The notes beneath the pieces are model-generated. The model had not been told where the DNA came from. It saw only the letters and a list, made by a program, of their open reading frames with translations, and made no database searches. This document shows, one piece after another, positions 17,821-27,310 of a stretch of DNA of 64,000 nt. A program made the position numbers and the translations under genes. The stretch is from Colwellia sp. (GTDB taxonomy: Bacteria > Pseudomonadota > Gammaproteobacteria > Enterobacterales > Alteromonadaceae), in NCBI GenBank assembly GCA_013215465.1, contig JABSOW010000002.1, forward strand, positions 394,026 through 458,025, read 5' to 3'. How positions within the stretch are numbered: the first letter of the stretch is position 1; each line of letters starts with the position of its first letter.

Positions 17821-18237
17821 ATGATAGAAATTACCGCCATTGATCATCTGGTATTAAGAACAACCAAACACAATGAAATGTTATATTTCTATTGTCAAAT
17901 TCTAGGTTGTAATATTGAGCGTAAAACATCTACTGAACTAGGTTTAACGCAATTACGAGCGGGATCAGCTTTAATTGACCTAGTAGAGGTAGATAGTCAA
18001 CTAGGTAAGTTAGGCGGCGGCCCACCATCACCATATAATAATAACCTTGATCATTTTTGTTTGCAGCTAAAAGCAATTTCAAATGAAGATATACTCAGCT
18101 ATTTATCAAGTTTTGGTTTGAAACTTGAAAGTTTTGAAAAACGTTATGGTGCGCAGGGATTTGGTGATTCATTATATATTAAAGATCCAGAAGGTAATGT
18201 CATTGAACTAAAACCTCAAAATAACAGCCAACAATAA
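17821..18237 (+). CDS. VOC-family protein
   Basis: A 138-residue VOC protein starting IDHLVLRTTKHNEMLYFYCQILG, with His in NNLDHFCLQLKA and a C-terminal Glu in DPEGNVIELKP that together can form a divalent-metal site. This resembles small virulence-protein-like glyoxalases (GloA/FosA relatives). It is unlike the neighbouring VOC protein at 17276, so the pair is not a recent duplication. It lies 62 bases before the phhB start. Confidence 0.78.
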   Translation: MIEITAIDHLVLRTTKHNEMLYFYCQILGCNIERKTSTELGLTQLRAGSALIDLVEVDSQLGKLGGGPPSPYNNNLDHFCLQLKAISNEDILSYLSSFGLKLESFEKRYGAQGFGDSLYIKDPEGNVIELKPQNNSQQ

Positions 18238-18299
18238 CAGGGCAGTATCTTTGCCCCAAAAAAGGCTATGTGTCAAATAGCAGTATTAAGGAAAATATT

Positions 18300-18638
18300 A
18301 TGACTCAATTATCATCACAACAGTGTGTAGTATGTAAAAAAGACTCAACGCCAATTAAAGACACGCTAATAAGTAAATATTTACTCGATATTCCACAATG
18401 GCAACTAAATAGTGCAGATGATATTCAATGTTTACAACGTGTATATAAGGTTAGTAATTTTGCTAGCGCAATATTACTAACTAATAAAATAGCTGAATTA
18501 GCGGAACTACAAGGTCATCACCCAGCCATATTAACCGAATGGGGTAAAGTAACGGTACGCTGGTGGACTCATACCATTGGCGGTTTACATATCAATGATT
18601 TTATTATGGCCGCAAAAACAGAACAACTCTGTGCTTGA
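18300..18638 (+). CDS. phhB: Pterin-4a-carbinolamine dehydratase
   Basis: The enzyme recycles the 4a-hydroxy-tetrahydropterin formed by phenylalanine hydroxylase. The signature GHHPAILTEWGKVTVRWWTHTI (given here in two halves: HHP at 73-75, WWTH at 88-91) is intact. Length 112 is normal. ATG at 18300 is chosen over GTG at 18270 because AAGGA precedes it at the right spacing. No phenylalanine hydroxylase gene is present in the window. Confidence 0.93.
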   Translation: MTQLSSQQCVVCKKDSTPIKDTLISKYLLDIPQWQLNSADDIQCLQRVYKVSNFASAILLTNKIAELAELQGHHPAILTEWGKVTVRWWTHTIGGLHINDFIMAAKTEQLCA

Positions 18639-18706
18639 ATGTAGCATTAACGTTTTATTAAAGAACATCTTCGAGCTGTATTGCCATAAAACACAGGCTA
18701 TCACGA

Positions 18707-19489
18707 CTATTTGTTTTTTTCACTGTCCATTTTAAATAGCCCTTTCATCAGCTCCATCGGCAGAGGGAATAAAATAGTTGAGTTTTTTTCACCGGCGATT
18801 TCGGTCAATGTTTGTAAATACCTTAATAAAATGGCATTGGGCTCGGTTGCTAATTTGTTAGCGGCTTCAACAAGTTGATCTGATGCTTCTTTTTCTCCAG
18901 CAGCATGAATTACTTTTGCCCGTCGGGTTCGCTCGGCTTCAGCTTGCTTGGCAATTGCCCTGATCATACTTTCATTCAGATCAACATGTTTAATTTCGAC
19001 ATTAGAAACTTTAATACCCCAACCATCGGTGCGTGCATCAAGAATACTTTGAATATCTGAATTGAGCATGTCACGGTTGGCAAGCATTTCGTCTAACTCG
19101 TGTTGACCTAACACTGACCTAAGCGTTGTTTGCGCTAATTGTGACGTTGCCTGCAAAAAATTTTCGACATTAATTATCGCTTTTTGCGAGTCGATAACAC
19201 GAAAATAGATTACCGCATTAACCCGAACTGAAACATTGTCACGACTTATGACATCTTGACTCGGGACATCCATTACCACGGTGCGTAAATCTACCCGCAC
19301 CATTTGCTGAATTATAGGAATAACAATAATCAAACCTGGTCCTTTTACTCTCTCAAAACGACCGAGAAAGAAGATCACCCCGCGCTCATACTCTCTCAGC
19401 ACTCGAAACATGCTAATAGCAACAACAAGTATTAAGATCACAACGGCACTTGGCATTAACATATTGCTCGTAATTAGAAAATCAACCAT
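18707..19489 (-). CDS. Slipin (stomatin-like SPFH/band 7 protein)
   Basis: The 260-residue protein has one N-terminal membrane helix (about 12-28) followed by the SPFH domain ([46 protein letters not shown]) and a C-terminal oligomerisation helix with [19 protein letters not shown]. Slipins form large membrane assemblies and commonly pair with NfeD proteases, as here: the nfeD gene lies 18 bases upstream on the same strand. The pair probably acts in membrane-protein quality control. Confidence 0.93.
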   Translation of the reverse strand: MVDFLITSNMLMPSAVVILILVVAISMFRVLREYERGVIFFLGRFERVKGPGLIIVIPIIQQMVRVDLRTVVMDVPSQDVISRDNVSVRVNAVIYFRVIDSQKAIINVENFLQATSQLAQTTLRSVLGQHELDEMLANRDMLNSDIQSILDARTDGWGIKVSNVEIKHVDLNESMIRAIAKQAEAERTRRAKVIHAAGEKEASDQLVEAANKLATEPNAILLRYLQTLTEIAGEKNSTILFPLPMELMKGLFKMDSEKNK

Positions 19490-19507
19490 CTGCTACTCCT
19501 CATTATT

Positions 19508-20866
19508 TTATTTACGGTAATTACCTTTTTCACCCGAGACTAAAAGCGTTAAGCCGGTAACGGCATTAATAGTGACAATTTGCCCTTGAATCAGCTGTTG
19601 TCGACTGATCGCGGCCCAGCGTTCGCCATTAAATAACACAAAACCTTGTTTAGAAAAACTGTCTATTACCTCTGCATTCGCACCAATAATAGCTTCTGCG
19701 CCACTTACCACTTTATTTTGACGTACTCGCCAGAAATAACCTAAAATAAAGACAGTAAATAAAGTCGATGTTATCGCGATAAAGAAGATCAACTTACGTG
19801 ATATTTGAAAGTACTCTTGTTGTGTATCGATGAGAAAGATTGATCCTATGATGAAAGCCACTAGGCCCCCAAAGCCAAACACCCCAAAGCTAGGCACTAA
19901 TGACTCAAGCACTAACAAACTGATCCCAAAAATTAATAATGCCAAGCCCGCATAATTTATCGGTAATAACTGGAAGGCATATAAAGCGACTAATAAACAA
20001 ATTGCCCCAGTAACCCCTGCAACACCAATGCCCGGACTATAAAATTCCAACAATAAACCATAAATACCGAGCAACATTAAAATATAAGCAATATTGGGGT
20101 CGGTAATAGTGGCAATAAACTGATTACGCCAGTCAGGTGTTCGATACTCTAATTCAGCAGCAGTTAACCTAAGGACAAGCGGGTGTTCATCTATGGTAAT
20201 GCTAGTACCGTCAAGCGCCAGCAATAATTCCTCTGGGTTTTGCGCAATTAAATTAATTACATTAGCTGCCAGAGCTTCTTGCGCCGACATTGTTGCCGCT
20301 TCAGTTACTGCTAGCTCGGCCCACTCTTCATTACGACCACGTAATTGTGCTAAAGAGCGAATGTAAGCGACCGAATCATTTAACACTTTTTTTTCCATTG
20401 CCGTCGGCTCTGATGGTTGTTCTGGCGCTTTTTTACCGCCAGGAAAACCGCCACCAATCATCACCGGGGTTGCCGCCCCTAGTGTGGTTGCTGAAGCCAT
20501 AGCGGCAATATGACAAGCATAAAGAATATAGGTGCCAGCACTAGCCGCTCGGGCACCTTGTGGATAAACCAAGCACAGTATTGGGATATTAGAGCTGAGA
20601 ATTTGTTGATTTATCACCCGTAAGCTGGAACTGAGACCGCCGGGTGTATCTAGCGTTAAAATAATGGCTATGACTTGTGGTTTATTGTTAGCGAGGATGA
20701 TTTCTTGACTAATATAATCGCTGACCGCTGGTCCTATAGCGCCCTTAATTGATAAAACAGGCACTTGTATTTTGGCCGCACTGGGCACTGATGTTTGCGC
20801 AGTCATTAATTGTGTGCTGAACATCAAGGGCAATAATAAAACTATCCGATATATCCAGTGAAACAT
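19508..20866 (-). CDS. NfeD-type membrane-bound ClpP-class serine protease
   Basis: The 452-residue protein has a signal peptide (residues 1-23), a ClpP-like protease domain with the nucleophile Ser109 in GARAASAGTYI, a Lys in the MEKKVLNDSVAYIRS helix as probable dyad partner, several membrane helices (about 270-375), and a C-terminal OB-fold NfeD domain. It is the long NfeD1b form. It is operonic with the slipin gene and in other species cleaves the hydrophobic C-terminus of the partner stomatin. Confidence 0.92.
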   Translation of the reverse strand: MFHWIYRIVLLLPLMFSTQLMTAQTSVPSAAKIQVPVLSIKGAIGPAVSDYISQEIILANNKPQVIAIILTLDTPGGLSSSLRVINQQILSSNIPILCLVYPQGARAASAGTYILYACHIAAMASATTLGAATPVMIGGGFPGGKKAPEQPSEPTAMEKKVLNDSVAYIRSLAQLRGRNEEWAELAVTEAATMSAQEALAANVINLIAQNPEELLLALDGTSITIDEHPLVLRLTAAELEYRTPDWRNQFIATITDPNIAYILMLLGIYGLLLEFYSPGIGVAGVTGAICLLVALYAFQLLPINYAGLALLIFGISLLVLESLVPSFGVFGFGGLVAFIIGSIFLIDTQQEYFQISRKLIFFIAITSTLFTVFILGYFWRVRQNKVVSGAEAIIGANAEVIDSFSKQGFVLFNGERWAAISRQQLIQGQIVTINAVTGLTLLVSGEKGNYRK

Positions 20867-20952
20867 GTCAATAATCCATTTTGAGCTACCATCTTAGTGT
20901 AGCTCAAAAACCAAGACTATGCTGACTGGATAGACTAGTTTACTCGCCTTAC

Positions 20953-21225
20953 TTATTCACTCGTTGCTCGATGAATTTTCATGAACGCTACCGATTTACC
21001 AATTGCTTTTTTGACTTTTTCTTCCATTTCAAAACGCTCTGAAGCTGGCAAGTAAAAAGCCATATCCACTTCGTGACGAATATAGCGAGTTGGCAGTTGA
21101 TTTAAGACTACGCAGGTTAAATCAGCTAAATAATCTTCATCATATTTTTCGTTAAATTTACCTAAAGCAAAGTAATGTATGACCAATTTTTCATAGTAAT
21201 TATGAATGTCATCAGAAATTTTCAT
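20953..21225 (-). CDS. ComFB-family protein
   Basis: A 90-residue protein with the ComFB pattern: N-terminal helix IHNYYEKLVIHYFA, DYLADLTCVVLNQLPTRYIRHEVDMAFY and a C-terminal helix. ComFB was named from a Bacillus competence operon; homologues have been linked to cyclic dinucleotide binding. In gammaproteobacteria its role is unknown. The Shine-Dalgarno AAGGA abuts a hexanucleotide repeat at 21235-21263. Confidence 0.75.
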   Translation of the reverse strand: MKISDDIHNYYEKLVIHYFALGKFNEKYDEDYLADLTCVVLNQLPTRYIRHEVDMAFYLPASERFEMEEKVKKAIGKSVAFMKIHRATSE

Positions 21226-21234
21226 ATATATCCT

Positions 21235-21263
21235 TCAAAATCAAAATCAAAATCAAAATCAAT
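21235..21263. repeat. Hexanucleotide microsatellite in the comFB-like leader
   Basis: Four perfect copies of TCAAAA plus a partial fifth (TTTTGA on the gene strand) lie immediately upstream of the Shine-Dalgarno of the ComFB-like gene. Its closeness to the ribosome-binding site would let slippage alter expression; this is inferred. Confidence 0.8.
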
Positions 21264-21404
21264 ATTCAGGTGATATTTTAAGCTAGAATATTGGTAGTTT
21301 AGCTAAAGATCCTCAACTTGACACCTCAAGGATGATATAAGAGAATCGTTAAACAGATCAAATAGTAACGCTAGTTTAGGTGAAATTATAATATTTATTT
21401 AATA

Positions 21405-22037
21405 TTAACGTTTTTCAGCTAGCTCAATATCACGTTCAATAGTCGAAATAGCTTTACGGCAACGGCCAAGGCGTTGGTGTAGCGTTAATACTTCAACAGA
21501 TAACTTTTCATTTTCATGTTTTTTACATTGTAGTCTTTGTCGCTCTTTTTCCATGAGCATATCCATTAGGCGTTTTTCAAATACGTGATGTTCTGTTAGC
21601 TTTTGATATAGCTGGTGACTACTCAAAACTAATTTTCTGGCCAAATCTTGATATTTATTAATTTGTTTAGCTTTGGCTTTTTTAATTCTAACTTTTTTAT
21701 TAGCATCAAAGCTTAGCTTTGCTGCTTGATGCATGGTTGAATTCGCCTGTAAAGCATTTGATATTGCAGATATTTGTTGTTCTAAGCGTTGTAACAATAC
21801 TTTTGATAATTCTATTTTATTGGCTGCGACTAAGCGGGTAAATTCAGTCAGTCTGCGTTCAATCTCCTCCACATAAGGGAGATAACGATCACTTTGGCTA
21901 ACAAATAAAGTGGCGGAAAATAAATTGTTATTTTCAATTAATCGATGTGATTTGTTTTTGTTGTTTATGGTATCAATTTGTTTCGCTTCTATCGCTAAAC
22001 GTATCAATATTTCAGTTAAACGCTCGATTGAATTCAC
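21405..22037 (-). CDS. priC: Primosomal replication protein N'' (PriC)
   Basis: The 210-residue basic, all-helical protein matches PriC by its N-terminal layout (two helices ending near LFSATLFVSQSDRYLPYVEEIERRL) and by the C-terminal block YQKLTEHHVFEKRLMDMLMEKERQ that is diagnostic. PriC loads DnaB at stalled forks lacking PriA structures. The C-terminus is longer than E. coli PriC (175 residues), with an extra coiled-coil-prone helix. It stands alone. Confidence 0.82.
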   Translation of the reverse strand: MNSIERLTEILIRLAIEAKQIDTINNKNKSHRLIENNNLFSATLFVSQSDRYLPYVEEIERRLTEFTRLVAANKIELSKVLLQRLEQQISAISNALQANSTMHQAAKLSFDANKKVRIKKAKAKQINKYQDLARKLVLSSHQLYQKLTEHHVFEKRLMDMLMEKERQRLQCKKHENEKLSVEVLTLHQRLGRCRKAISTIERDIELAEKR

Positions 22038-22665
22038 TTAATATCCTACAAGATTCAATAGAAAATAGGGTTACTATCTTAACGTTATTATAGGTAAATA
22101 TCCTTAGCCTTTGTCTATTTTTACGTAAAAATTTACCTATACAGAATAAATGTTACAAGAATGTTAATATTTAAAGTGAGTTATTCGTAATCTTATCTTT
22201 ACGATAGAAGACCTGTGTATTTTAACTTAATGATAACTAAGGTTTTTTATTTTTATTGTTTTGTATCAAGTTAATGTTAAATAAATAAAAAATTCAACGG
22301 TGACATTTTAACTCATTGTTTATTATGGATTATTTTTAACTTATTATGTTATTACAATGTAAATAAAGATAAGTTAAGTTGTTAAATTAAAATAGGTCAA
22401 TATTATAATGGCAGAGATACAAACATATAATTTTTATGTATATCAATTAGTTATAAGTCTTATTATTTTTTGTAAATGTTACATTATGTTTCTATTTGTT
22501 AAGAAGTTTTCCAAATGGTGTTGACGATGTACTCTGATCCCGTCTAGTATTGTTGTTGACAGATCAGGTCTGATGACCCGTTCAAAAAAGTTTACAAGGC
22601 AAGATAGTCTTGAAACGAAAGTGTATAAATAATAACCAATCACAAATGTGATCCAGGGAGTAAAC
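22038..22665. other. Long AT-rich regulatory region before the first TonB-dependent receptor
   Basis: No gene is seen. A sigma-70-like promoter can be proposed at 22521-22550. Downstream is a short dyad, ATCAG-GT-CTGAT (22563-22574), and CTGATC at 22534-22539 could pair with GATCAG at 22562-22567. The upstream 400 bases are very AT-rich without further recognisable sites. Confidence 0.5.
22521..22550 (+). promoter_or_regulatory. Candidate sigma-70 promoter for the TonB-dependent receptor
   Basis: -35 TTGACG at 22521-22526, an 18-base spacer, and -10 TAGTAT at 22545-22550. It would give a leader of about 105 nt with dyads that might be regulatory. Confidence 0.4.
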
Positions 22666-25374
22666 ATGTATAACAATAGTAAAGTAGCTAAGAGCATTCG
22701 CTTAGCACTTATGATAGGTGCTGCTTCAACTGCAGCTATATCTACTTCTGCATTTTCAGCAGATGAAGTAGAAGAAGTAGAAAGAATTGAAGTGACGGGT
22801 TCACGTATTAAACGTACTGATTTAGAATCAGCAAGTCCAATTACAGTCTTTACTTCAGAAGATTTAGCTAGTACAGGAGCTGTAACGTTAGAAGAGTTTA
22901 TTCAAAATATACCAGCAATCACAGGTGCAGCAGAAGGTTCAAGCACAAACAACGGTAGCCGAGGATATGCAACTGCATCATTACGTGGCTTAGGTGCAGG
23001 ACGTACATTAGTATTAATTAACGGTCGTCGTTTCGCTTCAGGTGATTTGAATTCAATTCCTGTTGCATATATTGAACGTGTTGAAGTGTTACGTGATGGT
23101 GCGTCTACTTCATATGGTTCTGATGCTATTGCGGGTGTTATTAACTTTATCACTAAGAAAGATTTTGAAGGTATAGAGATTGTCGCTCAATATGACGAAA
23201 CATCTGAAGGTGATGGCGAAACTGCTCATTTTTCAATTACTACAGGCGCATCTAGTGATAAAGGTAATATTGTTTTTTCATTAGGCTACACTAAGCGTAA
23301 TAAAATTATGCAAGGCGCTCGTTCTTTTTCTGATTGTCCTATTCGCGAAAATGATGATGGTAAATTCTGTGGTGGTTCAGGCACTATCCCTTACGGTCAA
23401 TTCTTTAATGATAACTATGATGGTCATGTAGTTGATCCAACTAGTGGTGTTGTTCGTCCTTTTGAAGCTGAAAAAGATGCATTTAACTTCTCAACAACTT
23501 CATATTTAGTTACTCCACAAGAAGTCTTCACAATTAATGCAGCGGCAATATATGAAATTTCTGATGAAATCACTCTATTTACTGAAGGTGGTTTCACTAA
23601 TCGTAAATCTGATCAGCAAATGGCACCTGAAGGTACATTCTGGGCGCCAGCAGTACCTGCTGCAAATCCATATAACCCAGTTGGCGAAGAAGTGTTTGTT
23701 GTGCGTCGTTTAAGAGAAACAGCTGGTCGTGCGTTTGCTCAAGATTTTTCTGACTATCGTATGGTTTTCGGTTTAGAAGGCATGGTGTTTGATGAATATT
23801 CTTGGGACATGTCATATAATTACAGCCGTTATGTTGATACACGTTTAGACACTGGTCGTGTAAATCCTAAACGTATTGAAACTTTGCTTGATCCTGCTTT
23901 GTGTGATGCTGATGGCGGTTGTCCTGAAGTTTGGGATGTATTCCATGCGGGTACACTTTCTCAAGAAATGATCGACTATGCTTTTGTTAATAATTCACCG
24001 GTTCTTAACGGTACAACTAAACAGTTCATGGCGAATATTTCTGGCGATATTATGGAATTACCTGCCGGTGCTGCTATGTTTGCTTTTGGTATTGAAAAAC
24101 GCTGGGAAGAATATAACAAAACTCCAGATGGTGCGGCTGCTTTAGGTCAAATCTATTCTGTAGCTGGTGATCCAACGTCTGGTGCATATAACCTTGAAGA
24201 AGCGTATATAGAAGTTAGTGTTCCTGTATTAGCTGATTTACCAATGGTTGAATCTTTGAATTTTAGCGCTGCTGCGCGTTATTCTGACTTTTCAAATTCA
24301 AGTAAATCTGCTACTAACACTAAATTTGGTATTGAGTGGACACCAGTTGATGGTTTATTGATTCGAGCAACACAAGCTCAAGGCTTCCGTGCTCCTAGTA
24401 TCAAAGAATTATTTGAACCTCAACAAGAAACTAATTTAGCCTATAACGAACCATGTATTGACTGGGGAAATAGTACAAACGCAAATGTTCGTGCTAACTG
24501 TGCTGCCGATGGCTTACCTGAAGACTTTAATTTGTCGTCTGACCAATCAACCTCAATTACTGGTGGTAACCCAGATCTTTCTCCTGAAGAGTCAGACAGC
24601 TTTACTGCTGGTTTTGTTTATACGCATGATTCAGGCTTCACTGCTAGCGTAGATTATTTTGATATTGAAATTACGAATGGTGTAGGTACTGCGGGTACAA
24701 ACAATGTAATTACCACATGTTATGAAAGTGCTAATTTTTCAGATCCTTTATGTGAATTCTTAAAAGGTGCTGCAATTACTGAAGATACGCCACATTCAAC
24801 AGCAGCAAACCGCTCTGTATTGGGTTCTATTTCTGGTGTGTTATTAACAAATGCTAACTTAGGTCAATTCAATACTTCTGGTGTTGATTTCGATATGGCA
24901 CAGAGCTTTGAAGTGACAGGTGGTACGTTACGTTTATCAGTAAATGGTACTTATTTGAATGAATATTCCTATACACCTTTACCAGGCTCAGACAAAGTTA
25001 GCTTAGCGGGTAAGTTTGCCGAAGATCAGTGGGAAACCAATTTGGCAACATACTCTCGTATTCGTGCAAATATGACTGTTGGTTATTCTGCAGATGACTG
25101 GTCAGTTAACTGGGTTTCTCATTACCAATCAGCTACAGATGATTTAGCGGGTAAAGTAGGTGATGGTAACTTAGATAATGTTGCTGACAGTGTATGGTAT
25201 CATGATATTCAAGGTAGCTATTTCTTAGATAACTACACATTTACATTAGGTGCTCGTAATGTAACTGATATTGATGCTCCTTATACTACTAACAACCAAG
25301 ATGCGAATACGATCCCTGCATCGTATGATACAGCTGGTCGTTATATGTATGCTAAAGTTGCGGTTAAGTTTTAA
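22666..25374 (+). CDS. TonB-dependent outer-membrane receptor
   Basis: The 902-residue protein has a signal peptide ending ISTSAFSA, a TonB-box region ERIEVTGSRI, a plug domain (residues about 45-165, with LRGLGAGRTLVLINGRR and YGSDAIAGVINFI), and a 22-strand barrel ending in the terminal Phe typical of BamA substrates. ATG at 22666 is chosen over GTG at 22648 because GGGAG precedes it by 5 bases. No STN signalling domain is present. The substrate is not readable. It is followed by a terminator, then by two TPR-enzyme genes on the same strand. Confidence 0.93.
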   Translation: MYNNSKVAKSIRLALMIGAASTAAISTSAFSADEVEEVERIEVTGSRIKRTDLESASPITVFTSEDLASTGAVTLEEFIQNIPAITGAAEGSSTNNGSRGYATASLRGLGAGRTLVLINGRRFASGDLNSIPVAYIERVEVLRDGASTSYGSDAIAGVINFITKKDFEGIEIVAQYDETSEGDGETAHFSITTGASSDKGNIVFSLGYTKRNKIMQGARSFSDCPIRENDDGKFCGGSGTIPYGQFFNDNYDGHVVDPTSGVVRPFEAEKDAFNFSTTSYLVTPQEVFTINAAAIYEISDEITLFTEGGFTNRKSDQQMAPEGTFWAPAVPAANPYNPVGEEVFVVRRLRETAGRAFAQDFSDYRMVFGLEGMVFDEYSWDMSYNYSRYVDTRLDTGRVNPKRIETLLDPALCDADGGCPEVWDVFHAGTLSQEMIDYAFVNNSPVLNGTTKQFMANISGDIMELPAGAAMFAFGIEKRWEEYNKTPDGAAALGQIYSVAGDPTSGAYNLEEAYIEVSVPVLADLPMVESLNFSAAARYSDFSNSSKSATNTKFGIEWTPVDGLLIRATQAQGFRAPSIKELFEPQQETNLAYNEPCIDWGNSTNANVRANCAADGLPEDFNLSSDQSTSITGGNPDLSPEESDSFTAGFVYTHDSGFTASVDYFDIEITNGVGTAGTNNVITTCYESANFSDPLCEFLKGAAITEDTPHSTAANRSVLGSISGVLLTNANLGQFNTSGVDFDMAQSFEVTGGTLRLSVNGTYLNEYSYTPLPGSDKVSLAGKFAEDQWETNLATYSRIRANMTVGYSADDWSVNWVSHYQSATDDLAGKVGDGNLDNVADSVWYHDIQGSYFLDNYTFTLGARNVTDIDAPYTTNNQDANTIPASYDTAGRYMYAKVAVKF

Positions 25375-25392
25375 TTTAGTTTGAAACTATAA

Positions 25393-25419
25393 AAACCAGC
25401 CAAATGGCTGGTTTTTTTT
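25393..25419 (+). terminator. Rho-independent terminator after the receptor
   Basis: Stem AAACCAGCC / GGCTGGTTT with a 4-base loop AAAT, then a run of eight T. It separates the receptor from the TPR-oxygenase gene. Confidence 0.9.
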
Positions 25420-25456
25420 ACCTGAAATTTTGATTGGATGAGAAAGTAATACTGAC

Positions 25457-27268
25457 ATGCAAAAAATTGTCAAAGCGATTAATCAATGCGTAAGTTTGTA
25501 TTCAAAGCAACAATATCAAGATGTGGCAGACAAGCTTCCTCCGTTATTAACTAAAATCCCGTTTAATGGTCAGCTTATATATTTACTTGCTATGTCTGAG
25601 AGGTTTATTGGAAATAATGAAAAATCTGAACATTACTTCAAGATATTAATAAAGAAAGATCCAAATAATTGTGCATATTTATGTGGCTATGCAAATTTAT
25701 TTATTGCAATGAATAGTCATAATAAAGCTCAACAGCTTTTTGAAAAATCACTGGTAATTGATAAAAGTCATTTTGATACAAACTATAATTTAGCGCGGTT
25801 ATTCACATTAAAGAAAAATTTTGTGGAGGCAAATAAATATTATCAAGCATCCGTATTAATTAATCCTCATAGCCAATCAGCTCACTTAGGAATAATTGAT
25901 TGTCAAAGTCAGTTGATGATGAAGGAAGAGGCAATAGGTGCTTGTCTAACGTTTATTCAAAATAATGAGCAGAATAAACAAATAAAGCATAAGTTGGCTT
26001 TGTTGTATAAAGAGCAGGGTGAGGTAACCTTATCTATTGATATATATAAGGAATTGTTATCCGCATTCCCTAATGATTACAGTGTTAATAGGTCATACGC
26101 ACTTTCCTGTGCCTCTCTAGGTATTTTTGATGGTTTAGCCGAGCGTTTGGGTGAACTTTTAATGAAAAACCCTAATGATTTTGAACTCCATGAATGTTAT
26201 TTCTATCTACTTTGGAATCAGGAAAAACAAGGCTATTTTACTTATTATGAAAGACTTTATAAAAAAATTACCAATGTAGATATTCTTTATGCGTTTTGTA
26301 AAAAGTTGATTAAAGAAGATTCTTTAATACAAGCATTAGACGTTATTGAATATGCATTTTTATTAAATATTAAGGTTGAAAATGCCTATTTAATAAAAGG
26401 ACATGTGTTGAGAGAGTTGGGGGATTTTGGGCCGTCTTTAGCTATATTACTGGAAGGAAACCAGCGTTTTTCAGAACATACCGATTTAACCTATGAACTA
26501 GCGATAACTTATTTGTGTTTGGAAGAATATGAGAATGCATTAAAACTTTCAAAAAAAATGACTGAAATATCTCCTTGGCATCAAGGATGTTGGGCTCTGT
26601 ATGCTAGCACGCTTCGTTATAACGGCCATGAAGGTGAATATCATAAACTATATAACTATAATGATTTTGTAAAAATATATTCGGTTCCACCTCCTGCACG
26701 TTATGATAGTGTGGCTGCATATCATTTAGATTTGTTAGATGAATTAGAAAGGCAACATAAAAATAAACGACACCCAATAGAACAATCAGTGAGAAATGGC
26801 AGTCAGACACCCAACCATTTGTTTTCTAATGCTTCGCCATTAATTAAAGAGTTTGAGCTTTCATTGACTTCAATTATAGATCAACATATAAAAGAACTAA
26901 GTAAACTAGAAAATAAAGTAGTAGAGCATCCTCTTTTAGCTCATTTGAATAGTCATTATTTTTTCTCCGGTGCATGGTCTATCAATATGAATAACAAGGG
27001 CTACCATAAAAATCACTATCACCATAAAGGCTGGATAAGTGGACCTTATTATGTAGTAGTTCCAGACGCGGTAAATTCTCAAGGAGAAGGCTGGTTAAAG
27101 GTGGGACAAGCAGAATTAAGCCGTTGGCTCGAACAGGAAGCCGATTATTATATAAAACCATCTGTAGGGGATGTCATATTATTTCCTTCTTATATGTGGC
27201 ATGGAACTGTTCCTCTTACGAAAAATCAGCAAAGAGTAACCGTTGCATTCGATGTTACACCTCAATAA
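25457..27268 (+). CDS. TPR protein with C-terminal 2OG-Fe(II) oxygenase domain
   Basis: The 603-residue cytoplasmic protein lacks a signal peptide. About 10 TPR-like helix pairs cover residues 1-400. The C-terminal ~190 residues match the putative 2OG-Fe(II) oxygenase family (2OG-FeII_Oxy_5): HKNHYHHKGWISGPYYV with candidate iron ligands among His517-His523, a distal His582 in WHGTVPL, and Arg593 in QQRVTVAF to bind 2-oxoglutarate. It probably hydroxylates a peptide or protein presented by the TPR arch. It sits between a TonB-dependent receptor and a TPR-sulfotransferase gene, which suggests a shared substrate. Substrate unknown. Confidence 0.82.
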   Translation: MQKIVKAINQCVSLYSKQQYQDVADKLPPLLTKIPFNGQLIYLLAMSERFIGNNEKSEHYFKILIKKDPNNCAYLCGYANLFIAMNSHNKAQQLFEKSLVIDKSHFDTNYNLARLFTLKKNFVEANKYYQASVLINPHSQSAHLGIIDCQSQLMMKEEAIGACLTFIQNNEQNKQIKHKLALLYKEQGEVTLSIDIYKELLSAFPNDYSVNRSYALSCASLGIFDGLAERLGELLMKNPNDFELHECYFYLLWNQEKQGYFTYYERLYKKITNVDILYAFCKKLIKEDSLIQALDVIEYAFLLNIKVENAYLIKGHVLRELGDFGPSLAILLEGNQRFSEHTDLTYELAITYLCLEEYENALKLSKKMTEISPWHQGCWALYASTLRYNGHEGEYHKLYNYNDFVKIYSVPPPARYDSVAAYHLDLLDELERQHKNKRHPIEQSVRNGSQTPNHLFSNASPLIKEFELSLTSIIDQHIKELSKLENKVVEHPLLAHLNSHYFFSGAWSINMNNKGYHKNHYHHKGWISGPYYVVVPDAVNSQGEGWLKVGQAELSRWLEQEADYYIKPSVGDVILFPSYMWHGTVPLTKNQQRVTVAFDVTPQ

Positions 27269-27310
27269 GCTATGTGCTCTATATAATAGAGTAATGATTG
27301 GATAGTGTTG

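Noticed and set aside
18707-20866. Slipin plus NfeD as a new pair
   Set aside because: The association is well established.
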